From NCBI RefSeq assembly GCF_015143595.1, contig NZ_WYEU01000005.1, forward strand, positions 62,001-126,000: a stretch of 64,000 bases of DNA. The letters are read 5' to 3'. A program made the translations under genes and the position numbers. This document shows, piece by piece, positions 53,698 to 63,093 of the stretch (its first letter is position 1; every line of letters starts with the position of its first letter). The notes beneath the pieces were generated by a model. That model was not told where the DNA came from, did not search any database, and saw only the letters and a program-made list of their open reading frames with translations. This stretch comes from Sneathiella sp. P13V-1 (GTDB lineage Bacteria; Pseudomonadota; Alphaproteobacteria; Sneathiellales; Sneathiellaceae).

Positions 53698-55388
53698 GCC
53701 AGATCCTCCGGAAAATACTTCATAAGGCAAAGCAGACCATTTGGAGCAGCCTGTCCAAGGCCACAGATGGAGGCCTGCTGCATCACCTCACTTAATTCTT
53801 CAAGAAGAGGAAGGTCCCAATCTTGTTCCTGCATAAGCTGGCTTGCTTTTTGTGTGCCAACGCGGCAAGGGGTACACTGACCGCAACTTTCGTCTTCGAA
53901 GAAATCCATCAAATTGCGGGCCACCATTTTCATATTGTCTTGATCTGAGAGAACAATGACCGCGGCGGAGCCGATAAAACATCCATGCTTTTCCAGCGTT
54001 CCAAAGTCGAGCGGAATATTCGCCATAGAGGCTGGCAGTATTCCGCCAGAAGCCCCGCCTGGAAGGTAGGCCTTGAAAGTATGCCCGTCCTTCATGCCGC
54101 CGCCATATTCATTGATCAACTCTTCTGCAGTGATGCCAGCGGGTGCAGTGTAGACCCCCGGCTTTTTGACATGGCCCGACAAAGAAAAGGTGCGTATCCC
54201 TTTGTGCCCGTGGCGCCCATCCTGGGTATACCAATCAGCCCCTTTACGAATGATCTCAGGGAGCCAATAAAGGGTTTCTACATTGTTGATGAGGGTTGGT
54301 TTGCCAAATAATCCAACATGCGCTGGAAAAGGGGGTTTTTGACGGGGAAGGGCACGCTTGCCTTCAAGGCTCTCAAGCATGGCGCTTTCCTCACCGCAAA
54401 TATAAGACCCTGCACCACGGCGAAGATGCACTGGGCAATTTCCAAGTATGGATTTGTCTGCCAGTTCCTTAAGCGACTTTTCCAAAATCTGTCGCGTATC
54501 CGCATATTCGTCGCGAAGAAAGATGTAGATTGCATCTGCATCAACTAATTCCGCGGCTATCAGCATTCCTTCCAGAAACTGAAAGGGATTACTATTCATG
54601 AAGTGGCGGTCTTTGAAAGTCCCTGGTTCACTTTCATCTGCATTCACCGCGAGGTAGCGTGGGCCTTCTTTAGAAAGCACAGAATTAATTTTCACAGCAT
54701 GGGGAAAGCCAGCCCCGCCTAAACCGCGATGTCCACTCACTTTCAGTGTCTCGATAAGATCTTGTGACGAGACAGTGTTCGACCGAAGTTGGTTTAGTGT
54801 CGAAAAGCCTTGTTGACCCAGATAGTCATCCAGCGTCAGAATTGAATTCTCTGATTTTACATCTGTTTCTTGGTCCAGAACTTTTTCCGTTGTTGCTTTT
54901 TCAAGATAAGTATCGCCCTTTCTGACAACCGGTGCCGATTGACATCGTCCCATACAGGCGGCTTTCTTAACGCGACTTCCGGGTATCTGTGACTGAAGGT
55001 CTTGATAAAGTTCGCCAGCCCCCGCCAATGCGCAACTGAGACTTTCGCAAACTTTGATGGGAGCGTTTAAAGATGGGTCAAGCTCTTCGGTGATTTCGAA
55101 ATTGTGGTAAAAGCTGGCGACTTCGTGAATTTCCGCCAGTGAAAACCCTGTGATTTCAGAAAGTGCTGTCAGGTGAGGTTTTGACAGTTGGTTGTACTGA
55201 TCCTGAAGCAAATGAAGATATTCAAGTAAAAGATCACGCTGATAGGGGGCCGGGGGCAGGATCTTTTCTATTGCGTCAAGATCCGCCTTTGTGGCCTGCC
55301 GCCCTCTCGCCTGATACCGGCTTTTTCTCTTTTTTTTTGATCTACCGGGCGGGACCGGTGTTTTGTCAAACGTTTGTGCTTTGCTCAT
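53694..55388 (-). CDS. Formate dehydrogenase subunit, NuoE(FdsG)-NuoF(FdsB) fusion
   Basis: A 564 aa protein that joins two diaphorase subunits usually coded separately. A basic N-terminus leads to a NuoE/FdsG-like thioredoxin-fold domain (about 35-160) with [2Fe-2S] Cys C114, C119, C145 and C149. From about 190 a NuoF/FdsB domain follows: GRGL-like NADH site GLGGAGFP, FMN motif ADESEPGTFKDRHFM, and [4Fe-4S] Cys at 502, 505, 508 and 542. It passes electrons from FdsA to NAD+. Coupled to fdsA by ATGA. Confidence 0.9.
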   Translation of the reverse strand: MSKAQTFDKTPVPPGRSKKKRKSRYQARGRQATKADLDAIEKILPPAPYQRDLLLEYLHLLQDQYNQLSKPHLTALSEITGFSLAEIHEVASFYHNFEITEELDPSLNAPIKVCESLSCALAGAGELYQDLQSQIPGSRVKKAACMGRCQSAPVVRKGDTYLEKATTEKVLDQETDVKSENSILTLDDYLGQQGFSTLNQLRSNTVSSQDLIETLKVSGHRGLGGAGFPHAVKINSVLSKEGPRYLAVNADESEPGTFKDRHFMNSNPFQFLEGMLIAAELVDADAIYIFLRDEYADTRQILEKSLKELADKSILGNCPVHLRRGAGSYICGEESAMLESLEGKRALPRQKPPFPAHVGLFGKPTLINNVETLYWLPEIIRKGADWYTQDGRHGHKGIRTFSLSGHVKKPGVYTAPAGITAEELINEYGGGMKDGHTFKAYLPGGASGGILPASMANIPLDFGTLEKHGCFIGSAAVIVLSDQDNMKMVARNLMDFFEDESCGQCTPCRVGTQKASQLMQEQDWDLPLLEELSEVMQQASICGLGQAAPNGLLCLMKYFPEDLA

Positions 55389-55606
55389 CAGCCTTTTCTT
55401 GCTTCCAGTTTTTGTGCCCGCAGTTCCCGCAGTTCTTTGTCAGTTACTGTTTCCAGAACTACTGCCCCGGAAATAATCAGCTGTTTTCCGGCATGTTCAA
55501 AATTCACAGTTACCCGATCGGCAATGCAGGATTGAACTTGACCCAACCCCCATTCTGGTTGTTTGGGATGGCGAACATATTGGCCCGGAGAAAAAAAGGA
55601 GATCAT
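55388..55606 (-). CDS. DUF3553 domain-containing protein
   Basis: A 72 aa protein. MISFFSPGQYVRHPKQPEWGLG and QVQSCIADRVTVNFEHAGK match DUF3553, a CarD/SH3-like fold found in alphaproteobacteria and in the UvrD-type helicase C-terminus. The ATG at 55606 is chosen; the longer frame reaches into chpT on the other strand and is a shadow. The stop overlaps the start of the formate dehydrogenase fusion gene, so it leads that operon. Confidence 0.82.
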   Translation of the reverse strand: MISFFSPGQYVRHPKQPEWGLGQVQSCIADRVTVNFEHAGKQLIISGAVVLETVTDKELRELRAQKLEARKG

Positions 55607-55712
55607 GAAACTAGCACCTTGTTGATTCTTTAGGGTAGAGTGTAGCAAACTAACGCCAAGGGAACAAAGTCTGTTCCTTAGGGGATGAGACAAAACGGAA
55701 TTTAGGGACATC

Positions 55713-56351
55713 ATGATTGATCTGAAACTGGCAGCTTTAATGAGCTCCAAATTGTGCCATGATATTATTGGACCAGTTGGTGCTGTTAACAATGGTATCG
55801 AACTGCTGCAGGATGAAAGCAGCGCCAATATGCGCGAACAGGCAATAGAACTTGTTAGTCAAAGTGCAGGCGAAGCTGCTGCAAGGCTGCAGTTTTATAG
55901 ACTGGCATATGGACTTGCAGGTGGTATGGGCCCAGAGGTTTCGTTAAGAGATGCCCGCAATTTGACGAAGGGCTATATTAAACACGGCAAGGTTCAGATG
56001 GACTGGCCAGATGAAGTTGGGGGTGCCGAGAACCTGTCTAAAGACGCGGTAAAAGTGCTATGCAATCTCGCTTCTATCGCGGTTGGTGCCTTGCCACGTG
56101 GCGGCAATATAGAGGTCAGTGGTGGAATTAATGGGAGTGAATGGAACTTTACGTTTACTGGGAAAGGACGCCGTGCCGGTTTGCGTGAAGAAATCACTAA
56201 AACTCTCATTGATGGCTACAACGAAGAAGATCTCACTGCACAAAATGTAGCCGCACACTATATGATGGCGATCGCTCAGAATAATGGCTTTAAGGTTTCA
56301 GTAGATTCACTGGAAGAGGAAACCGTTGTCTTAACGGCAAGCTCCTCATAA
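55713..56351 (+). CDS. chpT: Histidine phosphotransferase ChpT
   Basis: A 212 aa phosphotransfer protein that in Caulobacter relays phosphate from CckA to CtrA and CpdR. The phosphorylated His is probably H16 in SSKLCHDIIGPVGAV, followed by the GIELL helix; the C-terminal part is a degenerate Bergerat ATPase fold (DAVKVLCNLASIAVGALPRGG). It lies 241 bases before cheA and shares the region with ctrA. It is preceded by no other gene on its strand. Confidence 0.9.
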   Translation: MIDLKLAALMSSKLCHDIIGPVGAVNNGIELLQDESSANMREQAIELVSQSAGEAAARLQFYRLAYGLAGGMGPEVSLRDARNLTKGYIKHGKVQMDWPDEVGGAENLSKDAVKVLCNLASIAVGALPRGGNIEVSGGINGSEWNFTFTGKGRRAGLREEITKTLIDGYNEEDLTAQNVAAHYMMAIAQNNGFKVSVDSLEEETVVLTASSS

Positions 56352-56364
56352 ACCCTTCTTATTT

Positions 56365-56398
56365 CCACAGCGGAAAGAGCTCATCTTCTCCGTTGTGG
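56365..56398 (+). other. Hairpin downstream of chpT
   Basis: CCACAGCGGA pairs perfectly (one G-T) with TCCGTTGTGG around a 14-base loop. No T tract follows, so it may stabilise the chpT 3' end or be a Rho-dependent stop; it is not a classical terminator. Confidence 0.45.
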
Positions 56399-56481
56399 GA
56401 GCCTTCCCCCCTAGATGAACTGCCGCTCCGCGCCCATTCAATTTGTCTAAAATTTTAGAAAAATCGCATTTTCTGTTTTTG

Positions 56482-56509
56482 GCTTGTTAACCGTAACTGC
56501 TTGTTAACC
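56482..56509 (+). repeat. Direct repeat with TTAACC half-sites before cheA
   Basis: GCTTGTTAACC occurs twice with a 17-base period, about 85-110 bases before the cheA start codon. TTAACC resembles the CtrA half-site, but the spacing of 13 between TTAA elements is not the standard 7. It is a candidate regulatory element of the chemotaxis operon. Confidence 0.4.
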
Positions 56510-56592
56510 TCTTTATCGCATTCTTTGCCATAGTCTCTGGCTAAAGTTTTTTTACATGTGATCCTGCATTGGCGCGGGGAGAGAGCAACAAC

Positions 56593-59415
56593 ATGGATGA
56601 TCTGTTAAGCGAATTTTTGACCGAAACGAATGAAAATATTGGCATTGTTGATGCCGCATTGGTTGCGCTTGAGCAAAATCCCGATGACGGTACTCAGATT
56701 GATAATATCTTCAGGCTTGTGCACACAATTAAAGGGACGTGTGGTTTTCTGGGACTTCCGCGTCTTGAAGCAGTTGCGCATGCGGGAGAAAATGTTCTTG
56801 GCAAAATTCGGGATGGTGAACTTCAGGTAACACCGGATGTCGTGACTATTATTCTTGAGGCTATGGATGTTATTAAGGATCTTCTGGAAGCGCTGGAACA
56901 AACCGAAGAAGAACCAGAAGGAGATGACGCGGACCTGATTAAGCGACTCAATGATGTCGCTTATGGAACAGCGTCAACTGTTGCGGCACCTGTGCCAACA
57001 CCTGAGCCTGAAGTTTCCAATGTGGTGGAACTTAAGGATGAGATGCCAGGTGAAGTTTCCGAAGCAGAGCTTGAAGCCGCTTTTGCAGCCGCACCCGGTC
57101 CAGATGATATTGTTGAGGAGGCGCCGGCTCAGCAAGAAGAATTAAGGCCAGGTGAAGTTTCTCTAGAAGAACTTGAGGCTGCATTCATGGCAGCTCCAGG
57201 TCCTGATGACGATGCCCCTGCTCTAGTGGCGGAACCGGTTGAGCCTGAAGCTCCTGCAGCGCCAACAGTTGTTGAGAAAAAAGCAGCAACCCCTAAAGCA
57301 AATAGCAAAGCGGGAGAAGGTGCGCAAAAAGAATCAAATCTTGCAAACCAAAGCATTCGTGTGAATGTCGAATTGCTTGAAAACCTGATGACAATGGTCA
57401 GTGAATTGGTTTTGACACGTAACCAGCTGTTGCAGATGGTTCGTGGTATGGATGACAACGAGTTTACTGTTCCACTTCAGCGCCTGAGCCATGTAACTAC
57501 TGAGTTGCAGGAAGGCTTGATGAAAACACGTATGCAGCCAATCGGCAACGCCTGGTCAAAATTGCCTCGTATTATTCGCGATCTTAGCCACGAACTAGGC
57601 AAGAAAATTGACCTTGTCATGCACGGTGCGGAAACTGAACTTGATCGCCAAGTACTTGAAATGATCAAGGATCCGCTCACTCATATGGTGCGTAACTCTG
57701 CTGATCACGGCCTTGAAGGTCCTGAAGAACGTCTTGCAGCAGGTAAGCGCGATACAGGCCGGGTTGTTCTGGATGCGTATCATGAAGGCGGGCATATTAT
57801 CATCACCATCACAGACGATGGTCGCGGCCTGAATGAGGAAAAGATTAAGGCGAAGGTTCTTGAAAATGGCCTTGCCTCAGAAGCTGAACTTGAAAACATG
57901 TCAACTCAGCAGATCCATAACTTTATTATGCGTGCGGGCTTCTCCACGGCAGAAAAAGTCACAAACGTATCCGGCCGTGGTGTTGGCATGGACGTGGTGA
58001 AATCCAACATCGAGAAAATTGGTGGTACGATCGAACTTAAATCCGAACAGGGTAAAGGGTCTACTTTCACCATCAAGATCCCGCTGACATTGGCAATTGT
58101 TTCTGCGCTGATCGTTGAGTGTGGCGGTGAACGCTTTGCTGTTCCTCAGATCAGTGTTGTTGAACTGGTTCGCGCATCCACTGATGGTTCCAGCGAAAAC
58201 ACTATTGAGATGATCAACGACTCACCTGTCTTGAGACTTCGTGATCGCTTGTTACCACTGGTACATCTTAACGAAATTCTCCGTCTTGAAACGTCTGCGG
58301 ATGAAGTCGCAGAGAAGAGCGAAGTTAAAGGCAGCGAAGAATTTATTATTGTCACTCAGGTAGGTGCCTACACATTCGGTATCGTCGTTGACCGTGTCTT
58401 CGACACTGAAGAGATTGTTGTTAAGCCAGTTGCTCCTATTCTACGTCACCTTTCCATCTTCTCAGGCAATACAATTCTGGGTGATGGTAGTGTGATCATG
58501 ATTTTGGATCCGAACGGTATTGCCTCTCAGTCTGGTGAAAATATCGTGAGTGATCACAGCCATGAAGAAGAGATGCGCCGCGAAAACTCGGAAAGCAACA
58601 AAGAGGCGATGCTTATTTGCCGTGCTGGTGGTCAGGAACCGAAGGCTGTTCCATTGTCGTTGGTTGCGCGTCTTGAAGAAATTGACGTGGAAACTATCGA
58701 AAATACAAATGGTCAACTAGTTGTTCAGTATCGCGGCAAAATCATGCCGCTGGTCACAATGAATGATGGATGCTCCGTTGCGACAGAAGGACGTCAGCCA
58801 ATTCTGGTGTTCACTGACAATGAACGGACAATGGGTCTGGTTGTCGATGAAATTGTGGATATTGTCGAAGATCACCTCAACGTGGAAATGGCTTCCAATA
58901 TCGAAGGTATGATTGGTAGCGCCGTTATCCGCGGAAAAGCCACAGATATTATTGATGTGGGGTATTTCCTGCAGAAATGCTTCGGTGACTGGTTTGGCGC
59001 TAGCGATAATGTCGCTTACGGGTCGGACAAATCGTCCCAACGGGTCCTGTTAGTAGACGACAGTCCGTTCTTCCGAAATATGCTGGTGCCGCTGCTATCG
59101 GTTGCTGGATATGAAGTCAGGACTGCCGAAAATCCAACTCAGGCACTTGACCTGAGAGAACGTGGCGAGCAATTCGATATCATCGTTAGTGACATTGAAA
59201 TGCCTGATATGGATGGTTTCCAGTTTGCCGAAGAAGTGTTGAAGGATGAGCGTTGGGCGGATACACCTATTATTGCTTTGTCTTCACACACAACGCAGCA
59301 GGACTTTGATAGAGGCCGTCAAGTCGGTTTCTCTGACTACGTCGCTAAATTTGATCGCGACGCCCTGATGAATACGCTTTCACAAACACTGCGTATTGGT
59401 GGAGGAGCAAAATGA
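56593..59415 (+). CDS. cheA: Hybrid chemotaxis histidine kinase CheA with C-terminal receiver
   Basis: A 940 aa kinase. P1/Hpt domain with H44 in RLVHTIKGTCGF; an acidic linker (about 125-260) with two copies of a PGEVSxxELEAAF motif and no clear P2 domain; dimerisation and ATPase domain (TMVSELVLTRNQLL, HMVRNSADHGLE, DDGRGL, GRGVGMDVV, GKGSTFTIKIPLTLAI); two CheW-like domains (about 530-660 and 690-820); and a receiver domain (LLVDDSPFFRN, SDIEMPDMDG). It starts the che operon; cheW overlaps its stop as ATGA. Confidence 0.95.
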   Translation: MDDLLSEFLTETNENIGIVDAALVALEQNPDDGTQIDNIFRLVHTIKGTCGFLGLPRLEAVAHAGENVLGKIRDGELQVTPDVVTIILEAMDVIKDLLEALEQTEEEPEGDDADLIKRLNDVAYGTASTVAAPVPTPEPEVSNVVELKDEMPGEVSEAELEAAFAAAPGPDDIVEEAPAQQEELRPGEVSLEELEAAFMAAPGPDDDAPALVAEPVEPEAPAAPTVVEKKAATPKANSKAGEGAQKESNLANQSIRVNVELLENLMTMVSELVLTRNQLLQMVRGMDDNEFTVPLQRLSHVTTELQEGLMKTRMQPIGNAWSKLPRIIRDLSHELGKKIDLVMHGAETELDRQVLEMIKDPLTHMVRNSADHGLEGPEERLAAGKRDTGRVVLDAYHEGGHIIITITDDGRGLNEEKIKAKVLENGLASEAELENMSTQQIHNFIMRAGFSTAEKVTNVSGRGVGMDVVKSNIEKIGGTIELKSEQGKGSTFTIKIPLTLAIVSALIVECGGERFAVPQISVVELVRASTDGSSENTIEMINDSPVLRLRDRLLPLVHLNEILRLETSADEVAEKSEVKGSEEFIIVTQVGAYTFGIVVDRVFDTEEIVVKPVAPILRHLSIFSGNTILGDGSVIMILDPNGIASQSGENIVSDHSHEEEMRRENSESNKEAMLICRAGGQEPKAVPLSLVARLEEIDVETIENTNGQLVVQYRGKIMPLVTMNDGCSVATEGRQPILVFTDNERTMGLVVDEIVDIVEDHLNVEMASNIEGMIGSAVIRGKATDIIDVGYFLQKCFGDWFGASDNVAYGSDKSSQRVLLVDDSPFFRNMLVPLLSVAGYEVRTAENPTQALDLRERGEQFDIIVSDIEMPDMDGFQFAEEVLKDERWADTPIIALSSHTTQQDFDRGRQVGFSDYVAKFDRDALMNTLSQTLRIGGGAK

Positions 59416-59867
59416 GTATGAGTGAGTTGCAAGAATACGTCACAGTCACAATTGGCGGGCAAATGTTTGGTATCCCGGTACTTCAAGTGCATGATGTTTT
59501 GGGAACAATCAAACTGACAAATATCCCGCTGGCCCCACCAGAAGTGGCTGGAGCACTCAATTTGCGTGGCCGTATCGTGACTTGTATTGATGTGCGCAAA
59601 CGCTTGGGTTTGAGTGCCGCTGATGGGGGCAAGGAACAAATGAGCGTTGTCGTGGAACATCATGGAGAACCATACAGCCTTCTGATTGACGCTGTTGGAG
59701 AGGTGTTGAGCCTTAAAACAGAAAATATGGAATCCAATCCCGCTACTTTGGATAGCCGTTGGCGAGAGGTGTCATCTGGTATCTATCGTACTGAAAACAA
59801 ATTGCTGGTGATTTTGCAGATCGACCGACTGCTTGATTTTGCCGGTGGAGCAGCGCAAGCAGCATAA
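59412..59867 (+). CDS. cheW: Chemotaxis coupling protein CheW
   Basis: A 151 aa adaptor that links CheA to chemoreceptors. Features are TVTIGGQMFGIPVLQVHDVL, the receptor-binding LRGRIVTCIDVRKRLG region, and SLLIDAVGEVLSL. Its ATG overlaps the cheA stop; a second ATG 6 bases later could also serve. It is followed by cheY after 24 bases. Confidence 0.95.
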   Translation: MSMSELQEYVTVTIGGQMFGIPVLQVHDVLGTIKLTNIPLAPPEVAGALNLRGRIVTCIDVRKRLGLSAADGGKEQMSVVVEHHGEPYSLLIDAVGEVLSLKTENMESNPATLDSRWREVSSGIYRTENKLLVILQIDRLLDFAGGAAQAA

Positions 59868-59891
59868 TTAATAGAGAAGTAGAGAGATAGA

Positions 59892-60257
59892 ATGGCTTCA
59901 TGTCTCATAGTTGATGATTCTAAAGTTGTCCGTATGGTTGCCAGGCGCATCCTTGAGGATCTGAACTTCGACATCTTGGAAGCAGAAGATGGCCAAGGTG
60001 CCATGGATGTGTGTTTAAAGGGAATGCCAGATGTAATTCTTCTGGATTGGAACATGCCTGTCATGAACGGCTTGGATTTCCTTAAACAGCTTCGGCTTTC
60101 GGAGGGCGGGAACGAACCGGTTGTTGTTTTCTGTACCACGGAAAATGATATGGCACATATTCGAGAAGCAATCTCTGCAGGTGCAAACGAATATATTATG
60201 AAACCTTTTGATCGGGCGATCATTGAAGCAAAATTCTCTCAGGTAGGAGTGCTCTAG
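59892..60257 (+). CDS. cheY: Chemotaxis response regulator CheY
   Basis: A 121 aa single receiver domain. Metal-binding D8-D9, phosphoacceptor D52 in LLDWNMPVMNG, the Thr of FCTTEND and the Lys of IMKPFDRA are all present. In its operon it is the likely flagellar-motor messenger, or a phosphate sink. The stop overlaps the cheB GTG by one base. Confidence 0.93.
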   Translation: MASCLIVDDSKVVRMVARRILEDLNFDILEAEDGQGAMDVCLKGMPDVILLDWNMPVMNGLDFLKQLRLSEGGNEPVVVFCTTENDMAHIREAISAGANEYIMKPFDRAIIEAKFSQVGVL

Positions 60258-61429
60258 TGATCCAACTGGGCTATCCGGAAGTCAAGGAAATTGTAAATAG
60301 AATGTCTAATCCTTACAGGGTAATGCTTGTTGATGATTCCGCTGTGATCAGAGGTTTTTTGGCGAGATGGCTAAAGGAAGAAAGTGATATCGAAGTTGTC
60401 GCTTCGGTCAGTAATGGAGCAATCGCAGTAAGGGATTTCGCAAAAGTAAAACCGGATGTTGTGATTTTGGATATTGAAATGCCTGAGATGGATGGCATGA
60501 CAGCTTTGCCTAAGCTGATCCAACAGGATCCAGATGTGAAAGTAATTATGGCTTCTACACTAACAGTTAGAAATGCGGATATCAGTATGAAAGCGCTTGC
60601 CATGGGCGCAGCGGACTATATCCCAAAACCAGAGAGTACTCGTGTTGCGGGTGATAAGGAAGCCTTTCAAAGAGATTTGGTTGAAAAGGTTCGTGCGCTT
60701 GGTGCACGTCGACGGGCCAAGAGCGGTGCGGCGGCTCCCGATAGAAATACGGAAGTTAAGCCCAATACAGCAGATCGCGCTAAACCTTCAGCTAGCGGCT
60801 TGTACAAAAACGGAGAAATTATCCTGCGTAAAAGCACACTCTCTCTGATGCCGGAGGCTCTTGCAATTGGATCGTCAACAGGCGGACCGCAAGCCCTTTT
60901 CAAACTGTTCGAAAAGCTTAAGGGCACGATAACCAAACCAATTTTTATTACTCAACATATGCCGGCGACTTTTACGTCCATTCTTGCTGAACATATTGCA
61001 AAGATAGCAGGTGTTACTTGTAAGGAAGCGGAAGATGGGGAGATTGTTCGGGACAAACAGATTTACCTAGCCCCGGGAGATTGGCACATGACAGTTGTCA
61101 AAGAGGGGGAGAATGTAAGAATTAAACTAAATCAGGATCCGCCGGAGAATTTCTGTCGTCCTGCTGTGGATCCGATGTTAAGGAGCCTCAACTCTGCATA
61201 TGGTGGGCGAGTTGTTACCGTCATTTTGACGGGAATGGGCCATGATGGAAAACAAGGTAGTGAGGTGATGGCTCAATCCGGCGCACCTGTCATTGCTCAG
61301 GATGAAGCAAGCAGTGTCGTGTGGGGGATGCCTGGAGCTGTCGCAACATCCGGACTTTCGACGTCTGTTTTGCCGCTCGAAGAAATTCCGACTGCCATTA
61401 GTAAAGCGATGACGGGGAGGCCCGTATGA
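60257..61429 (+). CDS. cheB: Protein-glutamate methylesterase CheB
   Basis: A 390 aa enzyme that removes methyl groups from chemoreceptors when phosphorylated. Receiver with D72 in LDIEMPEMDGM, then the esterase domain: Ser in AIGSSTGGPQAL, His in ITQHMPATF, Asp in GMGHDGKQGSEV. The GTG at 60257 has AGGTAGGAG 8 bases before it and touches the cheY stop; an ATG at 60302 (MSNPYRVMLVDD) is the alternative and fits the usual family length. Confidence 0.93.
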   Translation: MIQLGYPEVKEIVNRMSNPYRVMLVDDSAVIRGFLARWLKEESDIEVVASVSNGAIAVRDFAKVKPDVVILDIEMPEMDGMTALPKLIQQDPDVKVIMASTLTVRNADISMKALAMGAADYIPKPESTRVAGDKEAFQRDLVEKVRALGARRRAKSGAAAPDRNTEVKPNTADRAKPSASGLYKNGEIILRKSTLSLMPEALAIGSSTGGPQALFKLFEKLKGTITKPIFITQHMPATFTSILAEHIAKIAGVTCKEAEDGEIVRDKQIYLAPGDWHMTVVKEGENVRIKLNQDPPENFCRPAVDPMLRSLNSAYGGRVVTVILTGMGHDGKQGSEVMAQSGAPVIAQDEASSVVWGMPGAVATSGLSTSVLPLEEIPTAISKAMTGRPV

Positions 61430-62259
61430 ACACTCAGGACTTCCAGATGTTAAGTTCACTGGTCAAGGAGAGATCAGGCTTAATTTTGACAGAGGATAAA
61501 ATCTATCTGCTAGAAAGTCGTCTTGTACCTTTAGCACGTCGTCGGGGTCTCAACACGCTTGAAGATTTGGTGGGCGAGCTGAGACGTACAAATGATGAAA
61601 AGCTAAAGGAAGATATTACGGAAGCGATGACGACTAACGAGACGTTTTTCTTCCGTGATAACAAGCCTTTTGATATTTTTAAAGAAAACATTCTGCCTCA
61701 CCTGTTGCAAGCACGTACAGGCAAGAAAACCCTTCGAATCTGGAATGCTGCCTGTTCAACAGGACAGGAACCATATTCGCTTGCCATGCTTCTAAAAGAA
61801 GAAGCTGCCAAACTGTCTGGCTGGCGTGTAGAAATATTGGCAACCGATATCTCCAATGAAGTGTTGGAGAAGGCAAAGGCAGGTTTGTATTCCCAGTTCG
61901 AAGTGCAGCGTGGTCTGCCAATACAGCTGTTGATCAAGTATTTCCAGCAAATGGGTGAAATGTGGCAAATAGATAGCTCGATTCGCGCAATGGTTAAGTT
62001 TGAGAAGTTAAACTTGCTGGACAATTTGGCTCGTGTAGGTCATTTCGACGTTGTCTTCTGCCGTAATGTGCTGATTTATTTTGATAACGAGACTAAGTCC
62101 AAGGTATTGAACCAGATGCAAAATATTCTTGCAAATGATGGAGCCTTGTTCCTGGGCGGTGCTGAAACAGTACTTGGAATTTGTGACGGATTGCGACCTG
62201 TGTCTGGGTTGAAGGGGGTTTATACTCCCGCAGAAAATGGAGTGTTAGCTGCAAGCTGA
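61426..62259 (+). CDS. cheR: Protein-glutamate O-methyltransferase CheR
   Basis: A 277 aa SAM-dependent enzyme that methylates chemoreceptors. N-terminal helical domain, then TTNETFFFRDNKPFDIF, SAM-binding IWNAACSTGQEPYSLAMLL and VVFCRNVLIYFDNETKSKVL. It has no C-terminal pentapeptide-binding TPR. The ATG overlaps the cheB stop as ATGA. It ends the chpT-to-cheR gene series, before a terminator shared with ctrA. Confidence 0.95.
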   Translation: MNTQDFQMLSSLVKERSGLILTEDKIYLLESRLVPLARRRGLNTLEDLVGELRRTNDEKLKEDITEAMTTNETFFFRDNKPFDIFKENILPHLLQARTGKKTLRIWNAACSTGQEPYSLAMLLKEEAAKLSGWRVEILATDISNEVLEKAKAGLYSQFEVQRGLPIQLLIKYFQQMGEMWQIDSSIRAMVKFEKLNLLDNLARVGHFDVVFCRNVLIYFDNETKSKVLNQMQNILANDGALFLGGAETVLGICDGLRPVSGLKGVYTPAENGVLAAS

Positions 62260-62281
62260 CACCTCTCTAAAAATCTTCAAT

Positions 62282-62317
62282 AAAAAAAAGCCTGACAGTT
62301 TCCTGCCAGGCTTTTTT
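62282..62317. terminator. Bidirectional intrinsic terminator between cheR and ctrA
   Basis: A-rich left arm ending GCCTG and right arm CAGGC followed by T6 form an extended stem with an inner CAG/CTG pair around TTTC. The genes converge here, so it can serve both cheR and ctrA. Confidence 0.85.
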
Positions 62318-62349
62318 AGGTTGAGATTAAGATTTTTACTTTTGAGATA

Positions 62350-63051
62350 CTAACTTGCTTTTGCCTGGGCCCGTTCTTCAGGATCACGCAGTACATAGCC
62401 GCGGCCCCAGACTGTTTCGATGTAATTGTCTCCATTTGTCGCAGACGCCAGCTTCTTGCGCAGCTTACAGACAAATACGTCAATAATTTTCAATTCTGGC
62501 TCATCCATCCCGCCATAGAGATGGTTGAGGAACATTTCCTTTGTTAGGGTCGTTCCCTTGCGCAGGCTCAATAGTTCCAACATACCGTATTCTTTACCTG
62601 TCAGGTGCAGGCGCTGTCCGTTTACCTCAACAGATTTGCTATCCAGATTCACTGTCAGCTTGCCGGTTGTAATGGTGGACTGAGCATGACCTTTGGAACG
62701 GCGAACAATTGCGTGAATTCGTGCAATCAATTCGTCCTTATTAAAAGGTTTTGTCAAATAATCATCAGCACCGAAACCAAGTCCTTTGACTTTGTCATCG
62801 GGTTCCGACATTCCTGAAAGGATCAGGATCGGAGTAGAAACCTTGGCCGTCCGTAGCTTTTTAAGTACGTCGTAGCCAGACATGTCTGGCAAACCAAGAT
62901 CCAGGATGATGATATCGTAATCGTACAGTTTACCTAAATCCACACCTTCTTCACCAAGGTCAGTGGAATAAACATTAAACCCTTCAGCATTCAGCATTAA
63001 TTCAATGCCACGTGCCATAGAGCTGTCGTCTTCGATCAATAATACCCGCAT
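62350..63051 (-). CDS. ctrA: Cell-cycle response regulator CtrA
   Basis: A 233 aa OmpR/PhoB-type regulator. Receiver with phosphoacceptor D51 in [19 protein letters not shown], and a winged-helix DNA-binding domain with [18 protein letters not shown] and the recognition helix [18 protein letters not shown], near-identical to CtrA family sequences. In this class it often controls flagella and chemotaxis rather than division. AGGAGG lies 9 bases before the ATG at 63051; an upstream in-frame start is not needed. Confidence 0.96.
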   Translation of the reverse strand: MRVLLIEDDSSMARGIELMLNAEGFNVYSTDLGEEGVDLGKLYDYDIIILDLGLPDMSGYDVLKKLRTAKVSTPILILSGMSEPDDKVKGLGFGADDYLTKPFNKDELIARIHAIVRRSKGHAQSTITTGKLTVNLDSKSVEVNGQRLHLTGKEYGMLELLSLRKGTTLTKEMFLNHLYGGMDEPELKIIDVFVCKLRKKLASATNGDNYIETVWGRGYVLRDPEERAQAKAS

Positions 63052-63093
63052 ATGAGTGGACCTCCTGTAAGACAGCATTGTTAATATTTTAGC

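Noticed and set aside
55607-55828. 74-residue N-terminal extension of the DUF3553 gene
   Set aside because: It overlaps chpT on the other strand and has no family similarity; the ATG at 55606 begins the conserved domain.
56593-56616. TTG start for cheA at 56569
   Set aside because: The upstream extension MARGESNN is not part of the Hpt domain; the ATG at 56593 begins the conserved sequence.
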